Assembly (NCBI RefSeq): GCF_023380025.1
Contig: NZ_CP097253.1
Span: 620,001-684,000 of the forward strand
DNA length: 64,000 nt
Source of the DNA: Sphingomonas glaciei
Lineage (GTDB): Bacteria > Pseudomonadota > Alphaproteobacteria > Sphingomonadales > Sphingomonadaceae
Reading direction: 5' to 3'
Every line of letters begins with the position of its first letter. Within the stretch, counting starts at the first letter, position 1. A program made the position numbers and the translations under genes. Shown one piece after another: positions 27,173-34,902 of this stretch. A model generated the notes under the pieces. That model was not told the origin of the DNA. It worked only from the letters and a program-made list of their open reading frames with translations, and made no database searches.

Positions 27173-27201
27173 ATGTTCTCTCTTCGTTCGCTCCCTGTCA
27201 A
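27173..27201 (-). promoter_or_regulatory. promoter of the SOS-type small membrane gene
   Basis: On the minus strand a perfect TTGACA -35 (27196-27201) is followed by a 17-base spacer and GAACAT (27173-27178) as a weak -10. Transcription would start about 30 bases ahead of the ATG at 27132. Box 1 lies within it and box 2 just upstream. Confidence 0.65.
27175..27189 (-). promoter_or_regulatory. LexA box 1 (GAAC-N7-GAAC)
   Basis: Perfect match to the alphaproteobacterial SOS operator GTTC-N7-GTTC (read GAAC-N7-GAAC on the gene strand). It spans the spacer and reaches into the likely -10 of the small membrane-protein promoter, so bound LexA would block RNA polymerase. Confidence 0.85.
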
Positions 27202-27208
27202 CGAATTT

Positions 27209-27223
27209 GTTCTTTTCCTGTTC
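27209..27223 (-). promoter_or_regulatory. LexA box 2 (GAAC-N7-GAAC)
   Basis: Second perfect GTTC-N7-GTTC operator, 34 bases from the first (about three helical turns), just upstream of the -35 and directly after the hisIE stop codon. Confidence 0.85.
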
Positions 27224-27850
27224 TCATGCGCTTAGGTGGCGTTGCCGCAATATCTCGACCACGCTGGCGAGGCTTACCTCGCGTGACCGAAGCGTGACGA
27301 GTAGGTGGAACAGGAGATCGGCAGCTTCCTCGCGGAGTCCCGCCGGGTCGCGACTGACCGCGGCAAGAGCCACCTCCACCCCTTCTTCACCAACCTTTTG
27401 CGCAGCCTTCGCGGGCCCGGCGGCCAGAAGCCTGGCTGTATAGCTTTCGTCAGGGGAAGCATTCGCCCGTTCCGCCACGATGCGCTCCAGAGTACCGAGC
27501 CAGCCCGCACCCGCGGCACCACCGTCACCAAAGCAGCTGGTGGTGCCAAGGTGGCACGTCGGCCCGGCCGGCAATGCACGCACCAGCAGCGCATCGCTGT
27601 CGCAATCAGCGACGATGGAGACGAGACGAAGTACGTTGCCGCTGGTCTCGCCCTTGCGCCACAAGCGCTGCTTCGACCTGCTGAAGAAGGTGACCAGCCC
27701 ATCGACCAGCGTCGCCTCGATCGCCGCCCGGTCCATGTAGCCCAGCACCAGCATCTCGTCGGTCTCGGCGTCCTGGACGACGGCGGGGAGCAGCCCGTCC
27801 ATCTTGTTCCAGGCGAGTGCTTCGGGATCGAATCGGACCGTCTGGCTCAC
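27224..27850 (-). CDS. hisIE: bifunctional phosphoribosyl-AMP cyclohydrolase / phosphoribosyl-ATP pyrophosphatase
   Basis: Catalyses steps 2 and 3 of histidine synthesis. Residues about 1-105 are the HisI domain (DEMLVLGYMDRAAIEATL, FFSRSKQRLWRKGETSGN, DCDSDALLV, GPTCHLG) with its metal-binding Cys/His residues; about 115-208 are HisE (EESYTARLL-like start, KVGEEGVEVALAA, EAADLLFHLLVTL). Most alphaproteobacteria, as far as I know, keep hisI and hisE separate; the fusion is typical of gammaproteobacteria and Bacteroidetes. It is the last gene of the his operon and overlaps hisF by ATGA. Confidence 0.95.
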   Translation of the reverse strand: MSQTVRFDPEALAWNKMDGLLPAVVQDAETDEMLVLGYMDRAAIEATLVDGLVTFFSRSKQRLWRKGETSGNVLRLVSIVADCDSDALLVRALPAGPTCHLGTTSCFGDGGAAGAGWLGTLERIVAERANASPDESYTARLLAAGPAKAAQKVGEEGVEVALAAVSRDPAGLREEAADLLFHLLVTLRSREVSLASVVEILRQRHLSA

Positions 27851-28614
27851 AGCCGCACCTCCACGCCTTCCGTACCAAGAAACCGCTTGAGCTCACCTAT
27901 CTCGATCAACCGATCGTGGAAGACCGTCGCCGCCAACGCGCCGCTCGCTCCTGCGAGAAAGGCGTCCCGGAAATGCTCGGGCTTGCCCGCGCCGCCGCTG
28001 ACGATCAGCGGTACGGTTACGGCCGCCATGACATCCCGCGCATGGGCAAGGTCGTAGCCGTCGCGCACGCCGTCCCGGGCCATGGCGTTGAGCACGATCT
28101 CGCCCGCGCCGCGATCGACGGCTTCCCGCGCCCAATCGGCCGTCAGGCGCCCGCTGTCGCGCATCGCCTCCGGTGCGCCGGTATATTGCTTCACGCGATA
28201 GGCTCCATCGTCGCAGCGCAAGCTGTCGATACCGACCACCACACACTGGCTTCCGAAATCGGCCGCGAGGTCGCTGATCAGCGTCGGGGTTTCGAGAGCA
28301 GGGGAGTTGACCGAGACCTTGTCCGCGCCGGCTTCCAGCACTGCCGCGGCGGTCGCGCGGTCGCGGATGCCGCCCGCCACGCAGAAGGGAATGTCGATTA
28401 CATCCGCAACGTCGCGCACCCAGCCGAGGTCGAGGCTGCGGCCTTCCGCACTGGCCTTGATCTCGTAGAAGACGAGCTCGTCCGCGCCCTCGGCTGAGTA
28501 ACGAAGTGCATGGTCGACGATGTCGCCGACGTCTCGGTGATCACGGAAGCGGACGCCCTTCACGACGCGGCCACCGGCGACGTCGAGGCAGGGGATGATC
28601 CTAGCGGCGGGCAC
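27847..28614 (-). CDS. hisF: imidazole glycerol phosphate synthase, cyclase subunit HisF
   Basis: Barrel subunit that uses ammonia from HisH to make IGP and AICAR. The family opening ARIIPCLDVAGGRVVKGV starts three residues in. I used GTG at 28614 because GGAGG lies six bases upstream and the resulting 255 residues equal the usual HisF length; the upstream extension in frame lies inside hisA and is not conserved. Other motifs: FCVAGGIR, GADKVSVNS, LIVSGGAG. It overlaps hisA by 14 bases and hisIE by ATGA. Confidence 0.95.
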   Translation of the reverse strand: MPAARIIPCLDVAGGRVVKGVRFRDHRDVGDIVDHALRYSAEGADELVFYEIKASAEGRSLDLGWVRDVADVIDIPFCVAGGIRDRATAAAVLEAGADKVSVNSPALETPTLISDLAADFGSQCVVVGIDSLRCDDGAYRVKQYTGAPEAMRDSGRLTADWAREAVDRGAGEIVLNAMARDGVRDGYDLAHARDVMAAVTVPLIVSGGAGKPEHFRDAFLAGASGALAATVFHDRLIEIGELKRFLGTEGVEVRL

Positions 28615-29314
28615 GCAGCGCCTCCGCGAGGCTGAGACGGCCTTCCCACATCGCACGGCCGAGAATGGCGCCATCGGTGGTCAGCCGCGCGACGTCATCG
28701 AGCGATGTCACGCCGCCGCTAGCCTGGATGGCGAGGTGGGGCAGGCGCTCCACCGCTTCTGCCAACAAGGCGTGGTTGGGGCCCTCCAGCATCCCGTCGC
28801 GCCCGATATCGGTCAGCAGCAGGTGCCGCGCCTGCGGATAGAGCGCGGCGACGTCCCACAGGGTCTGGCCGCTGTCTTCCTGCCAGCCGTGGGTGGCGAC
28901 CATCGGTTCGCCGGCGACCCGCACGTCGAGACTGAGGGTGATATGCTCGGGCCCAAATCGTTCGATCAGCGCGGAGGTGGCTTCGGGGTCGCGTACGGCT
29001 AGGCTGCCGACCACCACTCGCAACGCCCCTGCCTCCAGCAGCGCGGCAACGTGTTCGGCCGAGCGAACGCCTCCGGCGACCTGCAGCCGGAGAGGAGTGC
29101 TGGCCGCAAGCTCCCTGAGCAACGCATGCTGGGCCGGAGCGCCGGCCCTGGCCCCGTCGAGGTCGACGACATGCGCCCATTCGGCGCCGGCCTCGGCGAA
29201 GCCGCGGAGGGCGTTGCGCGGCGCCGGGTCGTAGAAGGTGACCTCGTCGAAGCGACCCTGGCGCAGGCGCACAATGCGCCCACCGATGAGGTCCATGGCA
29301 GGGTAAAGGATCAT
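28601..29314 (-). CDS. hisA: HisA isomerase (ProFAR isomerase)
   Basis: (Beta-alpha)8 barrel of 237 residues that converts ProFAR to PRFAR, the step before HisHF. Typical motifs: MILYPAMDLIGGRIVRLRQG with the first catalytic Asp, HVVDLDGA, LQVAGGVRS, LLLTDIGRDGM with the second Asp, and ASGGV. ATG at 29314 overlaps the hisH stop (ATGA). Confidence 0.96.
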   Translation of the reverse strand: MILYPAMDLIGGRIVRLRQGRFDEVTFYDPAPRNALRGFAEAGAEWAHVVDLDGARAGAPAQHALLRELAASTPLRLQVAGGVRSAEHVAALLEAGALRVVVGSLAVRDPEATSALIERFGPEHITLSLDVRVAGEPMVATHGWQEDSGQTLWDVAALYPQARHLLLTDIGRDGMLEGPNHALLAEAVERLPHLAIQASGGVTSLDDVARLTTDGAILGRAMWEGRLSLAEALRARR

Positions 29315-29895
29315 GTCGAAAGCCAGGATGAAAGGAAACGGGTACCGACCGGGCCGGAGCGCTCGGGATGGAATTGTGCCCCGGTCCAGTTGCCTGATCG
29401 GACCACCGCCGGGATCCGGACGCCATGCTGGGCGATGGCGACGGTGGCAGAAACATCCGGCGCGGCGAAACTATGCGCGAAATAGACGTAATCGCCGGAG
29501 CTTAAGCCGACATTTTGCGCGGCGACCTCAAGCTTGCTCCACCCCATATGCGGGATGGTGATCCCCGGTGCGGGCTGGAGTTGGCGGACGGTGCCGGGCA
29601 GCAACCCGAGCGTTTCGACTTCGCCTTCCTCGCTGTGTTCGAACAGCAGGTGCATGCCAAGGCAGATGCCGAGGGCCGGGCGCTTGAAGTCGCGTAGTGC
29701 ATCGCGGAGGCCGAGTTGCCCGATCCGCTCCATCGCGAAACGAGCGGCACCGACGCCGGGCAGAAGCAGCCGCTCGGCTTCGACAATGCCTTCCGGGTCA
29801 CTGGCCCGCGTGACCTCCGCGCCTAAACGGCGCAGCGAGGTCTCGATCGAACCGAGGTTGCCATAGCCGAGATCGACCAGCGTGACGGCGGTCAC
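29311..29895 (-). CDS. hisH: imidazole glycerol phosphate synthase, glutaminase subunit HisH
   Basis: Class I glutamine amidotransferase of 194 residues that feeds ammonia to HisF. The nucleophile Cys is in GICLGMHLLFE, and the His is in QFHPERSG with the Glu of the triad. LVDLGYGNLGSI and LLLPGVGA are typical openings. The ATG at 29895 overlaps the hisCB stop. Confidence 0.96.
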   Translation of the reverse strand: MTAVTLVDLGYGNLGSIETSLRRLGAEVTRASDPEGIVEAERLLLPGVGAARFAMERIGQLGLRDALRDFKRPALGICLGMHLLFEHSEEGEVETLGLLPGTVRQLQPAPGITIPHMGWSKLEVAAQNVGLSSGDYVYFAHSFAAPDVSATVAIAQHGVRIPAVVRSGNWTGAQFHPERSGPVGTRFLSSWLST

Positions 29896-31547
29896 AGCAT
29901 GCCCTTGGTGCTCGGCAGCGTGTCACCTTTGCCTTCGATCGCAAGCGCTTGACGCAGGGCCCTGCCAAAGGCTTTGAAGCAGGCCTCCACCTTGTGATGG
30001 TCGTTCTCGCCATTGACCTTGACGTGGATGGCGGCGCCGAGGCTGTCGGCGAGGCTGCGGAAGACGTGCGGCGTCATCTCGGTCGGGTAATCACCGATAT
30101 GGCTGGCCAGGAACGTCCCTTCGAACCGCGAGAAGGGCCGTCCGGACAGGTCTATCAGGACCTGCGCCTCGGTCTCGTCCATCGGCAGCGCAAAGCCGAA
30201 GCGGCCGATCCCGCGCTTGTCGCCTAGCGCCGACTTCAGCCCGCTGCCGAGCGCGATCGCGACATCCTCGATGCTGTGGTGTGGATCGATCTCGAGGTCG
30301 CCCTGGCAGCTCAGCACCAGGCTGAAGCCGCCATGCGCCGCGACCTGGTCAAGCATGTGGTCGTAGTAGGGTATACCGGTGTCGATCCGCCGCGGTTCGG
30401 CGCGGTCGAGATTGATCGCCAGCGCGATCCGCGTCTCCTTGGTGTCCCGCGCGATCTCGGCGGTGCGAGGAGCGGCTTGCGCCACCGCCACGCCGAACGC
30501 GGCGAGGGCGGCGTCATTCTCCTGCCGGGTGCCGATGGTCAGGCGAATACCCCCCGGCGCGGCCTGCGGGCGATAGCGCACCCGCACGCCGTCGGCGACG
30601 AGGCGGGCGGCCAGCTGCTCGGTCTCGCCGGTTTCGAGGAACAGGTAATTGCCGGCGCTGGGGTGAACGAGGCGGACGAATGGGGAGCTGGCGAGTAGCG
30701 GCGCCACGCGCTCGCGCTCGGCCAGCAGTTGCGCGATGCGCTCGCGGTGCACCGCCCGGCGGGCCGGCTGCAACGCTTCCAGCGCGGCGGCGATCGACAG
30801 GGTCGGCAGCGGATAGGGCGGCAACGCACGTGCGACGATCTCCAGCGTCTCGGCAGGACCGACCAGCCCGCCGACCCGCGCGCCGGCCAACGCGAAGGCC
30901 TTGGACAGGGTCTTGAGTACCAGCAGATTGGGGCGGGCGACCGCTTCGGCCGCCAGGCTCGGCGTGTCGCCGAACTCGAGATAGGCCTCGTCGGCGAGCA
31001 CCATTACGTCCGGCAGCGCATCGACGATCTGCAGCACGGTTGCCGGGTCGACCGCCGTCCCGGTCGGATTGTTGGGCGTGCACAGGAACAGCAGCTTGCA
31101 GCAGGGATTAGCCTGCACCTCGCGGATCACCCGCGCAGCATCGAGGGTGAAGTCGGCGGCGTCGAGCGGGACGTCGAGAATGCTCGCGCCCTGCAGCCGT
31201 GCGAAATGGGCATAGGCGGAGAAGCTCGGGCTGGTCACCGCCACGCTATCTTCGGCCCCACGCAGGAAGGTGCGGCAGAGGAGATCGATGGCGTCGTCGC
31301 CGCCGCGGGTGACCAGGAACTGCTCGGGTCCGACCCCGTACAGTGACGCCATGACGGCGCGCAGGCGCTGGGGCTGGGGTTCGGGGTAGCGATTGACCCC
31401 GGCGGCGATGTTCCCGCCCGACAGCGGACCGAACGGGCTTTCGTTGGCGTCGAGCTTGATCGCGTCGGGATCCAGCTCGCGATTGCCGAGGTCGAACGGT
31501 TCGAGCGCCAGGATCTCGGGACGGGCGAGGCGGCGGGCGAGGGTCAT
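29892..31547 (-). CDS. hisCB: fused histidinol-phosphate aminotransferase / IGP dehydratase (HisC-HisB)
   Basis: One continuous frame of 551 residues. Residues about 1-355 are HisC: KLDANESPFGP, NRYPEPQPQ, TPNNPTGT, DEAYLEF and the PLP lysine Lys216 in KTLSKAFALAGARVGG. After a short linker, about 364-551 are the IGP dehydratase domain of HisB (ETRIALAINLD, GIPYYDHMLDQVAAHGGF, DPHHSIEDVAIALG, ENDHHKVEACFKAFGRAL) with its metal-binding His residues. No Met or good internal start lies at the join, so a fusion protein is expected. The HisN phosphatase domain of the gammaproteobacterial HisNB is absent; histidinol-phosphate phosphatase must be encoded elsewhere. The ATG overlaps the hisD stop. 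Confidence 0.93.
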   Translation of the reverse strand: MTLARRLARPEILALEPFDLGNRELDPDAIKLDANESPFGPLSGGNIAAGVNRYPEPQPQRLRAVMASLYGVGPEQFLVTRGGDDAIDLLCRTFLRGAEDSVAVTSPSFSAYAHFARLQGASILDVPLDAADFTLDAARVIREVQANPCCKLLFLCTPNNPTGTAVDPATVLQIVDALPDVMVLADEAYLEFGDTPSLAAEAVARPNLLVLKTLSKAFALAGARVGGLVGPAETLEIVARALPPYPLPTLSIAAALEALQPARRAVHRERIAQLLAERERVAPLLASSPFVRLVHPSAGNYLFLETGETEQLAARLVADGVRVRYRPQAAPGGIRLTIGTRQENDAALAAFGVAVAQAAPRTAEIARDTKETRIALAINLDRAEPRRIDTGIPYYDHMLDQVAAHGGFSLVLSCQGDLEIDPHHSIEDVAIALGSGLKSALGDKRGIGRFGFALPMDETEAQVLIDLSGRPFSRFEGTFLASHIGDYPTEMTPHVFRSLADSLGAAIHVKVNGENDHHKVEACFKAFGRALRQALAIEGKGDTLPSTKGML

Positions 31548-32830
31548 GCCGCGGCCCTCGCTTCGGCGGCGCGGGCGTGGGCTTCGAGCGCTTCCAGGCG
31601 GGCGAGGGCGGCCGCCGGGGCAGCCAGCGCGCGGCCGGCTGCGGGAGAGACGCGCTGGATGCTGATCGCCTTCATGAAACTGTGCACGGTGATCCCGCTC
31701 CACGCCCGCGCCGCGCCGTCGGTGGGGAGGACGTGGCTGGAGCCAGCGAGATAGTCCCCGAAACTCTCGGCCGCGGCGTGCCCGGCGAAGATCGCCCCGG
31801 CATTGGAAATGACACGAACCAGAGGCTCGGTATCGTCAACGGCGAGGCAGAGGTGCTCGGGCGCATAAACGTTGGCGATGGCCGCGGCTGCCGCGAGGTC
31901 GGCAGTTACAATGACCCGGCCATGACCGAGCGAGGCGCGGGCAAGCTCGGCGCGGGGAAGGTCGGCGACCTGGCGTTCGAGCTCGTCGATCACGCGGCCA
32001 GCGAAAGCGGCACTGTCGGTCACCAGCAGGACCTGCGCCGAGGCATCGTGCTCGGCCTGGCTGAGCAGGTCGGCGGCGACCGTCGCGGGCGAGGCGCTGG
32101 CGTCGGCGATCACCATCAATTCCGAGGGACCCGCCGGCATGTCGATCGCGGGTCCGCCACTCATGGCTCCGACCTGTGCCTTGGCCTCGGCCACCCAGGC
32201 GTTGCCTGGTCCGCAGATCTTGGGGCAGGCGGGGATATCGCCCGCGCCAAACGCGAGCGCCGCAATTCCCTGCGCGCCGCCGACCGTCCACACGGTCTCG
32301 ATGCCGCACAGCTCGGCGGCTAGCGCGATGGCGGGGTCGAGCACGGCAGCGGCTGGCGGGGTCACCACCACGATGTCCTTCACCCCAGCGGCGCGGGCCG
32401 GAAGCGCCTGCATCAGCAGCGAGGAGAATAGAGGCGTCGCGCCGCCGGGAACATACAGGCCGACCCGGTCGATCGGTCGCCAGGCCTTTTCGACGGTGAG
32501 GCCGGGCATGGTTTCGACCATGGTGTCGGTCGGGCGGCTCGCCTCGTGGAAGGCGCGGATATTGCGGGCAGCGAGCTCCATCGCCGCGACGCTGTCCGCC
32601 GGCAGGGCGGAGCGGGCGGCGGCGGCCAGCGGTGCGACCGTGACGGCCTGGGGGGCCTGGCGGTCGATCCGCTCGGCGATGCGGCACAGAGCGTCCCAGC
32701 CGCCGCTCCGCACATCTTCGAGGATCGCCGCCACGCCGGCGACCAGGTCGGGCGAGCGACGCGCGGGTGGGCGGGCGAGGGCGGCCGCCTGCTCGGCGGC
32801 GGACAGTTCGGACCAGATGAGCGGGGTCAC
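31544..32830 (-). CDS. hisD: histidinol dehydrogenase
   Basis: Zinc enzyme performing the last two oxidations to histidine. Of 428 residues, GLYVPGGATPLFSSLLM, GGAQGIAALAFG, KICGPGNAWVAEAK, IDMPAGPSELMVIAD, LLSQAEHDASAQ and IANVYAPEHLCL (catalytic Glu-His) are family motifs. The ATG overlaps the hisG stop (ATGA). Confidence 0.96.
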   Translation of the reverse strand: MTPLIWSELSAAEQAAALARPPARRSPDLVAGVAAILEDVRSGGWDALCRIAERIDRQAPQAVTVAPLAAAARSALPADSVAAMELAARNIRAFHEASRPTDTMVETMPGLTVEKAWRPIDRVGLYVPGGATPLFSSLLMQALPARAAGVKDIVVVTPPAAAVLDPAIALAAELCGIETVWTVGGAQGIAALAFGAGDIPACPKICGPGNAWVAEAKAQVGAMSGGPAIDMPAGPSELMVIADASASPATVAADLLSQAEHDASAQVLLVTDSAAFAGRVIDELERQVADLPRAELARASLGHGRVIVTADLAAAAAIANVYAPEHLCLAVDDTEPLVRVISNAGAIFAGHAAAESFGDYLAGSSHVLPTDGAARAWSGITVHSFMKAISIQRVSPAAGRALAAPAAALARLEALEAHARAAEARAAA

Positions 32831-33717
32831 AGCATCATCTTCTCGATCGGGAGCACGAGGATCGCAGAGGCACCGGCGCCCTTTAGTTGCTCGAGCGTCT
32901 CCCAGAACACTGATTCGCGAGCGACGGCGTGCACCGCAAAGTGGCCTGGGCGGCCGTGAAGGGGGATGATGGTCGGGGCCTCGGCACCGGGCAGGATGCG
33001 CGTAATTGCTGGCAGCGACTCAGAGGAAGCATTGAGCAGGATGTATTTGGCGTCCTTGGTTTCGAGCACGCCCTGGATGCGACTGAGCAAAGCTTCGCCC
33101 AGTTCCTGGCGCACCGCCGCCACGGACCGGGTCGTGCGGATCAGCACCGCTTCGCTGTCGAACACGTCAGCGACCGCACGCAGGCCGTTGGCTTCCAGCG
33201 TCGCCCCAGTCGAGACGAGGTCGCAGATGAAGGGCGCGATCTTGAGCCGCGGGGCAAGTTCCACCGCGCCGTTCATCTTAACCACGCTGGCGTCCACGCG
33301 CCGCTCGGCCAGCCAGCGCTCGACGATCCGGGGATAAGAGGTGGCGATGCGCTGGCCGGCGAGGCTCTGCGGGCCATCCCACGAAGTGGCGTCGGGCGCG
33401 GCGAGCTTGAGCGAACAGCGCGCGGTGCCGAGCTCGGCGACGATCTCTACTGCCGGTCCACGTGAGGACAGCCGAAACTCCTCCAGCACGTTGCCGCCGA
33501 CGATGCCGAATTCGCACACGCCGTCGGCGACGAAGGTCGGGATGTCGTCGTCGCGCACGAACATGATGTCGGCGGCGAAATTCTCGACCCGGGCGGTCAG
33601 CGCATTGCGGCCGTTCTGCAGGCGCAGGCCGGCGCCCTTCAGCAGGTCGCGGCTGATGTCGCTCAGCCGGCCGTTCTTCTGAATGGCGATGTGCAGCCGG
33701 TCTTCGTCAATCAGCAT
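32827..33717 (-). CDS. hisG: ATP phosphoribosyltransferase, long form
   Basis: First step of histidine synthesis and the feedback point. The protein starts RLHIAIQKNGRLSDISRDLL and has DIPTFVADGVCEFGIVGGNVL, ATSYPRIVERWL and LVSTGATLEANGLR. At 296 residues it includes the C-terminal ACT-like regulatory domain (about 225-296, ending in LEQLKGAGASAILVLPIEKM). This is the long HisG, which works without HisZ; many alphaproteobacteria use the short HisG with HisZ instead. The start overlaps yerC by 11 bases. Confidence 0.94.
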   Translation of the reverse strand: MLIDEDRLHIAIQKNGRLSDISRDLLKGAGLRLQNGRNALTARVENFAADIMFVRDDDIPTFVADGVCEFGIVGGNVLEEFRLSSRGPAVEIVAELGTARCSLKLAAPDATSWDGPQSLAGQRIATSYPRIVERWLAERRVDASVVKMNGAVELAPRLKIAPFICDLVSTGATLEANGLRAVADVFDSEAVLIRTTRSVAAVRQELGEALLSRIQGVLETKDAKYILLNASSESLPAITRILPGAEAPTIIPLHGRPGHFAVHAVARESVFWETLEQLKGAGASAILVLPIEKMML

Positions 33718-34042
33718 CGGGGCGGCTTTCAAGAAGGGCGTCGATCGCGGCGCGGTAACCGCGGTGGGGTTCCTGACGGAGGAAGCGGGCGACGCGAACG
33801 ATGGTGGTGGTGGAAACGCCGGTGGCGTCATGGATGTCGCGATAGGACAGGTCCGACCCGTCGAGCAGGCGGGCAACGTGCCAACGCTCGGCCAAGGTAC
33901 GGATCTCCTGCGGGGTGCAGAGGTCGGTTAGCAGCCGCGCCATCTCCTCCGCCGAGCGAGGGGTGAGCAAGGCGCTGCAAAGCTCCTCGACAAGCGCGGC
34001 GCCATCACGGGTAGGAGCGGGAGGGGAACTGTTTTGTTTCAT
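33707..34042 (-). CDS. YerC/YecD family TrpR-related regulator
   Basis: TrpR-like helical protein of 111 residues. CTPQEIRTLAERWHVARLL and LSYRDIHDATGVSTTTIVRVARFL form the helix-turn-helix; this is the YerC/YecD group. It heads the his operon and overlaps hisG, so it is probably its regulator, and as far as I recall the same arrangement is seen in xanthomonads. The ligand and operator are not known. Only 46 bases separate it from the preceding TonB-like gene on the same strand; no clear promoter was seen there. Confidence 0.88.
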   Translation of the reverse strand: MKQNSSPPAPTRDGAALVEELCSALLTPRSAEEMARLLTDLCTPQEIRTLAERWHVARLLDGSDLSYRDIHDATGVSTTTIVRVARFLRQEPHRGYRAAIDALLESRPDAD

Positions 34043-34088
34043 CGTGCTAATACGCTGAAACGTCCGCTACCGGCCGAATAGGACGGTG

Positions 34089-34604
34089 TCAACCGCTCGG
34101 GAGTATCCACTTGATGCGGCCGCGCACCTCGTCAGGAACGGCCCGCCCCGCCTCGTTGCGCGCCGGCTGGAAGCGGGCGCGGGAGCGGAGCAACCGGCAC
34201 GTCGTGCCATCCAGCGCAGGCGATCCGCTGCTCTGGGCGATGCGGCAGCTGGTGACCCGGCCCTCAGGCGAAACGGCAAGGACGAAGGCGACTGCGCCCT
34301 GCTGTTCGTTGCGGATCGCGTCGACCGGATAGTCGTCGTCGGTGAAGTAGGAGGCGAGATTGGCCTGTGCCCGCTGTGCCGGAGGCTCGGCTGCCGAGAA
34401 GGGCGGCGGCTCCTCTACGGGCATTCGCTGCGGCGGCTCGATCCGGGGCTCGACCTGTTCCGCTGGCGTGTCTTCCGCCCAATCCTGCTTCCAGCCCCAG
34501 AAGATCAGGGCGAGCACAGCGGCGAGCAGGAATATCGGCAGCAACCCGCTCGACCCGCCTTCCTGGATCGGGGAACGAGGGTCTGAAGGAGGTCGCCTGG
34601 ACAT
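34089..34604 (-). CDS. TonB-like protein
   Basis: 171 residues: a short cytoplasmic N terminus, one transmembrane helix (about 20-38, LLPIFLLAAVLALIFWGW), a Pro/Glu-rich linker (EPRIEPPQRMPVEEPPPF) and a C-terminal TonB-type fold containing AVAFVLAVSPEGRVTSCRIAQSSGSPALD. It would span the periplasm. No ExbB/ExbD genes are nearby, so it may be an orphan TonB or an envelope protein using the fold; several TonB-like copies are common in sphingomonads. ATG at 34604. Confidence 0.8.
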   Translation of the reverse strand: MSRRPPSDPRSPIQEGGSSGLLPIFLLAAVLALIFWGWKQDWAEDTPAEQVEPRIEPPQRMPVEEPPPFSAAEPPAQRAQANLASYFTDDDYPVDAIRNEQQGAVAFVLAVSPEGRVTSCRIAQSSGSPALDGTTCRLLRSRARFQPARNEAGRAVPDEVRGRIKWILPSG

Positions 34605-34661
34605 GAGGCCAGACAAGCAGAGCCGGTGACGGGTGTCGACCCACCCGCCCGCAACGCAAAA

Positions 34662-34691
34662 CGCCCGGGCCACCTTGCGGCAACCCGGGCG
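34662..34691 (-). terminator. hairpin with TTTT on minus strand
   Basis: CGCCCGGG (34662-34669) pairs perfectly with CCCGGGCG (34684-34691) over a 14-base loop; on the minus strand it is followed by TTTT. It lies about 60 bases upstream of the TonB-like gene, so it may be an attenuator or the end of a short antisense RNA. Confidence 0.45.
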
Positions 34692-34756
34692 CCTTCGCGT
34701 GACGATTGCTCGCCAGCCCCCTTGGACCTACCGCGGCAGCAGAGCCGCTGCGGCTT

Positions 34757-34785
34757 GGAACGAGGCGGTTGGTGCCTCCTTTTCC
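34757..34785 (+). terminator. terminator-like hairpin before proS
   Basis: GGAA-c-GAGGC pairs with GCCTC-TTCC around a 7-base loop; TTTT falls in the 3' arm, partly within the stem. No gene ends here on the plus strand. Confidence 0.45.
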
Positions 34786-34902
34786 GCGCCTTGTCATCAG
34801 CTTACCGAAGCCCGTGGCTAATATTGCACAGCCCCTGTGGCGGACCGGCCACAAAGCCCCTGCGATTGCCTGTTCATCTTGGCCCCTCTAGGGAGCCAAT
34901 CC

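Larger units (their letters stand above)
34655..34785 (+). ncRNA. possible structured small RNA before proS
   Basis: This gene-free gap (34605-34902) carries three stems: CGCCCGGG/CCCGGGCG (34662-34691), CCGCGGCAGC/GCCGCTGCGG with a 3-base loop (34731-34753) and a terminator-like stem with a T-run (34757-34785). On the plus strand no coding transcript would explain the last terminator, so a small RNA is suggested. The strand is not certain, since the first stem is followed by TTTT on the minus strand. I do not recognise the RNA family. Its 5' end is a guess. Confidence 0.35.

Noticed and set aside
28615..28674. ATG-started longer HisF
   Set aside because: It lies in hisA and the GTG at 28614 with GGAGG gives the normal HisF length.
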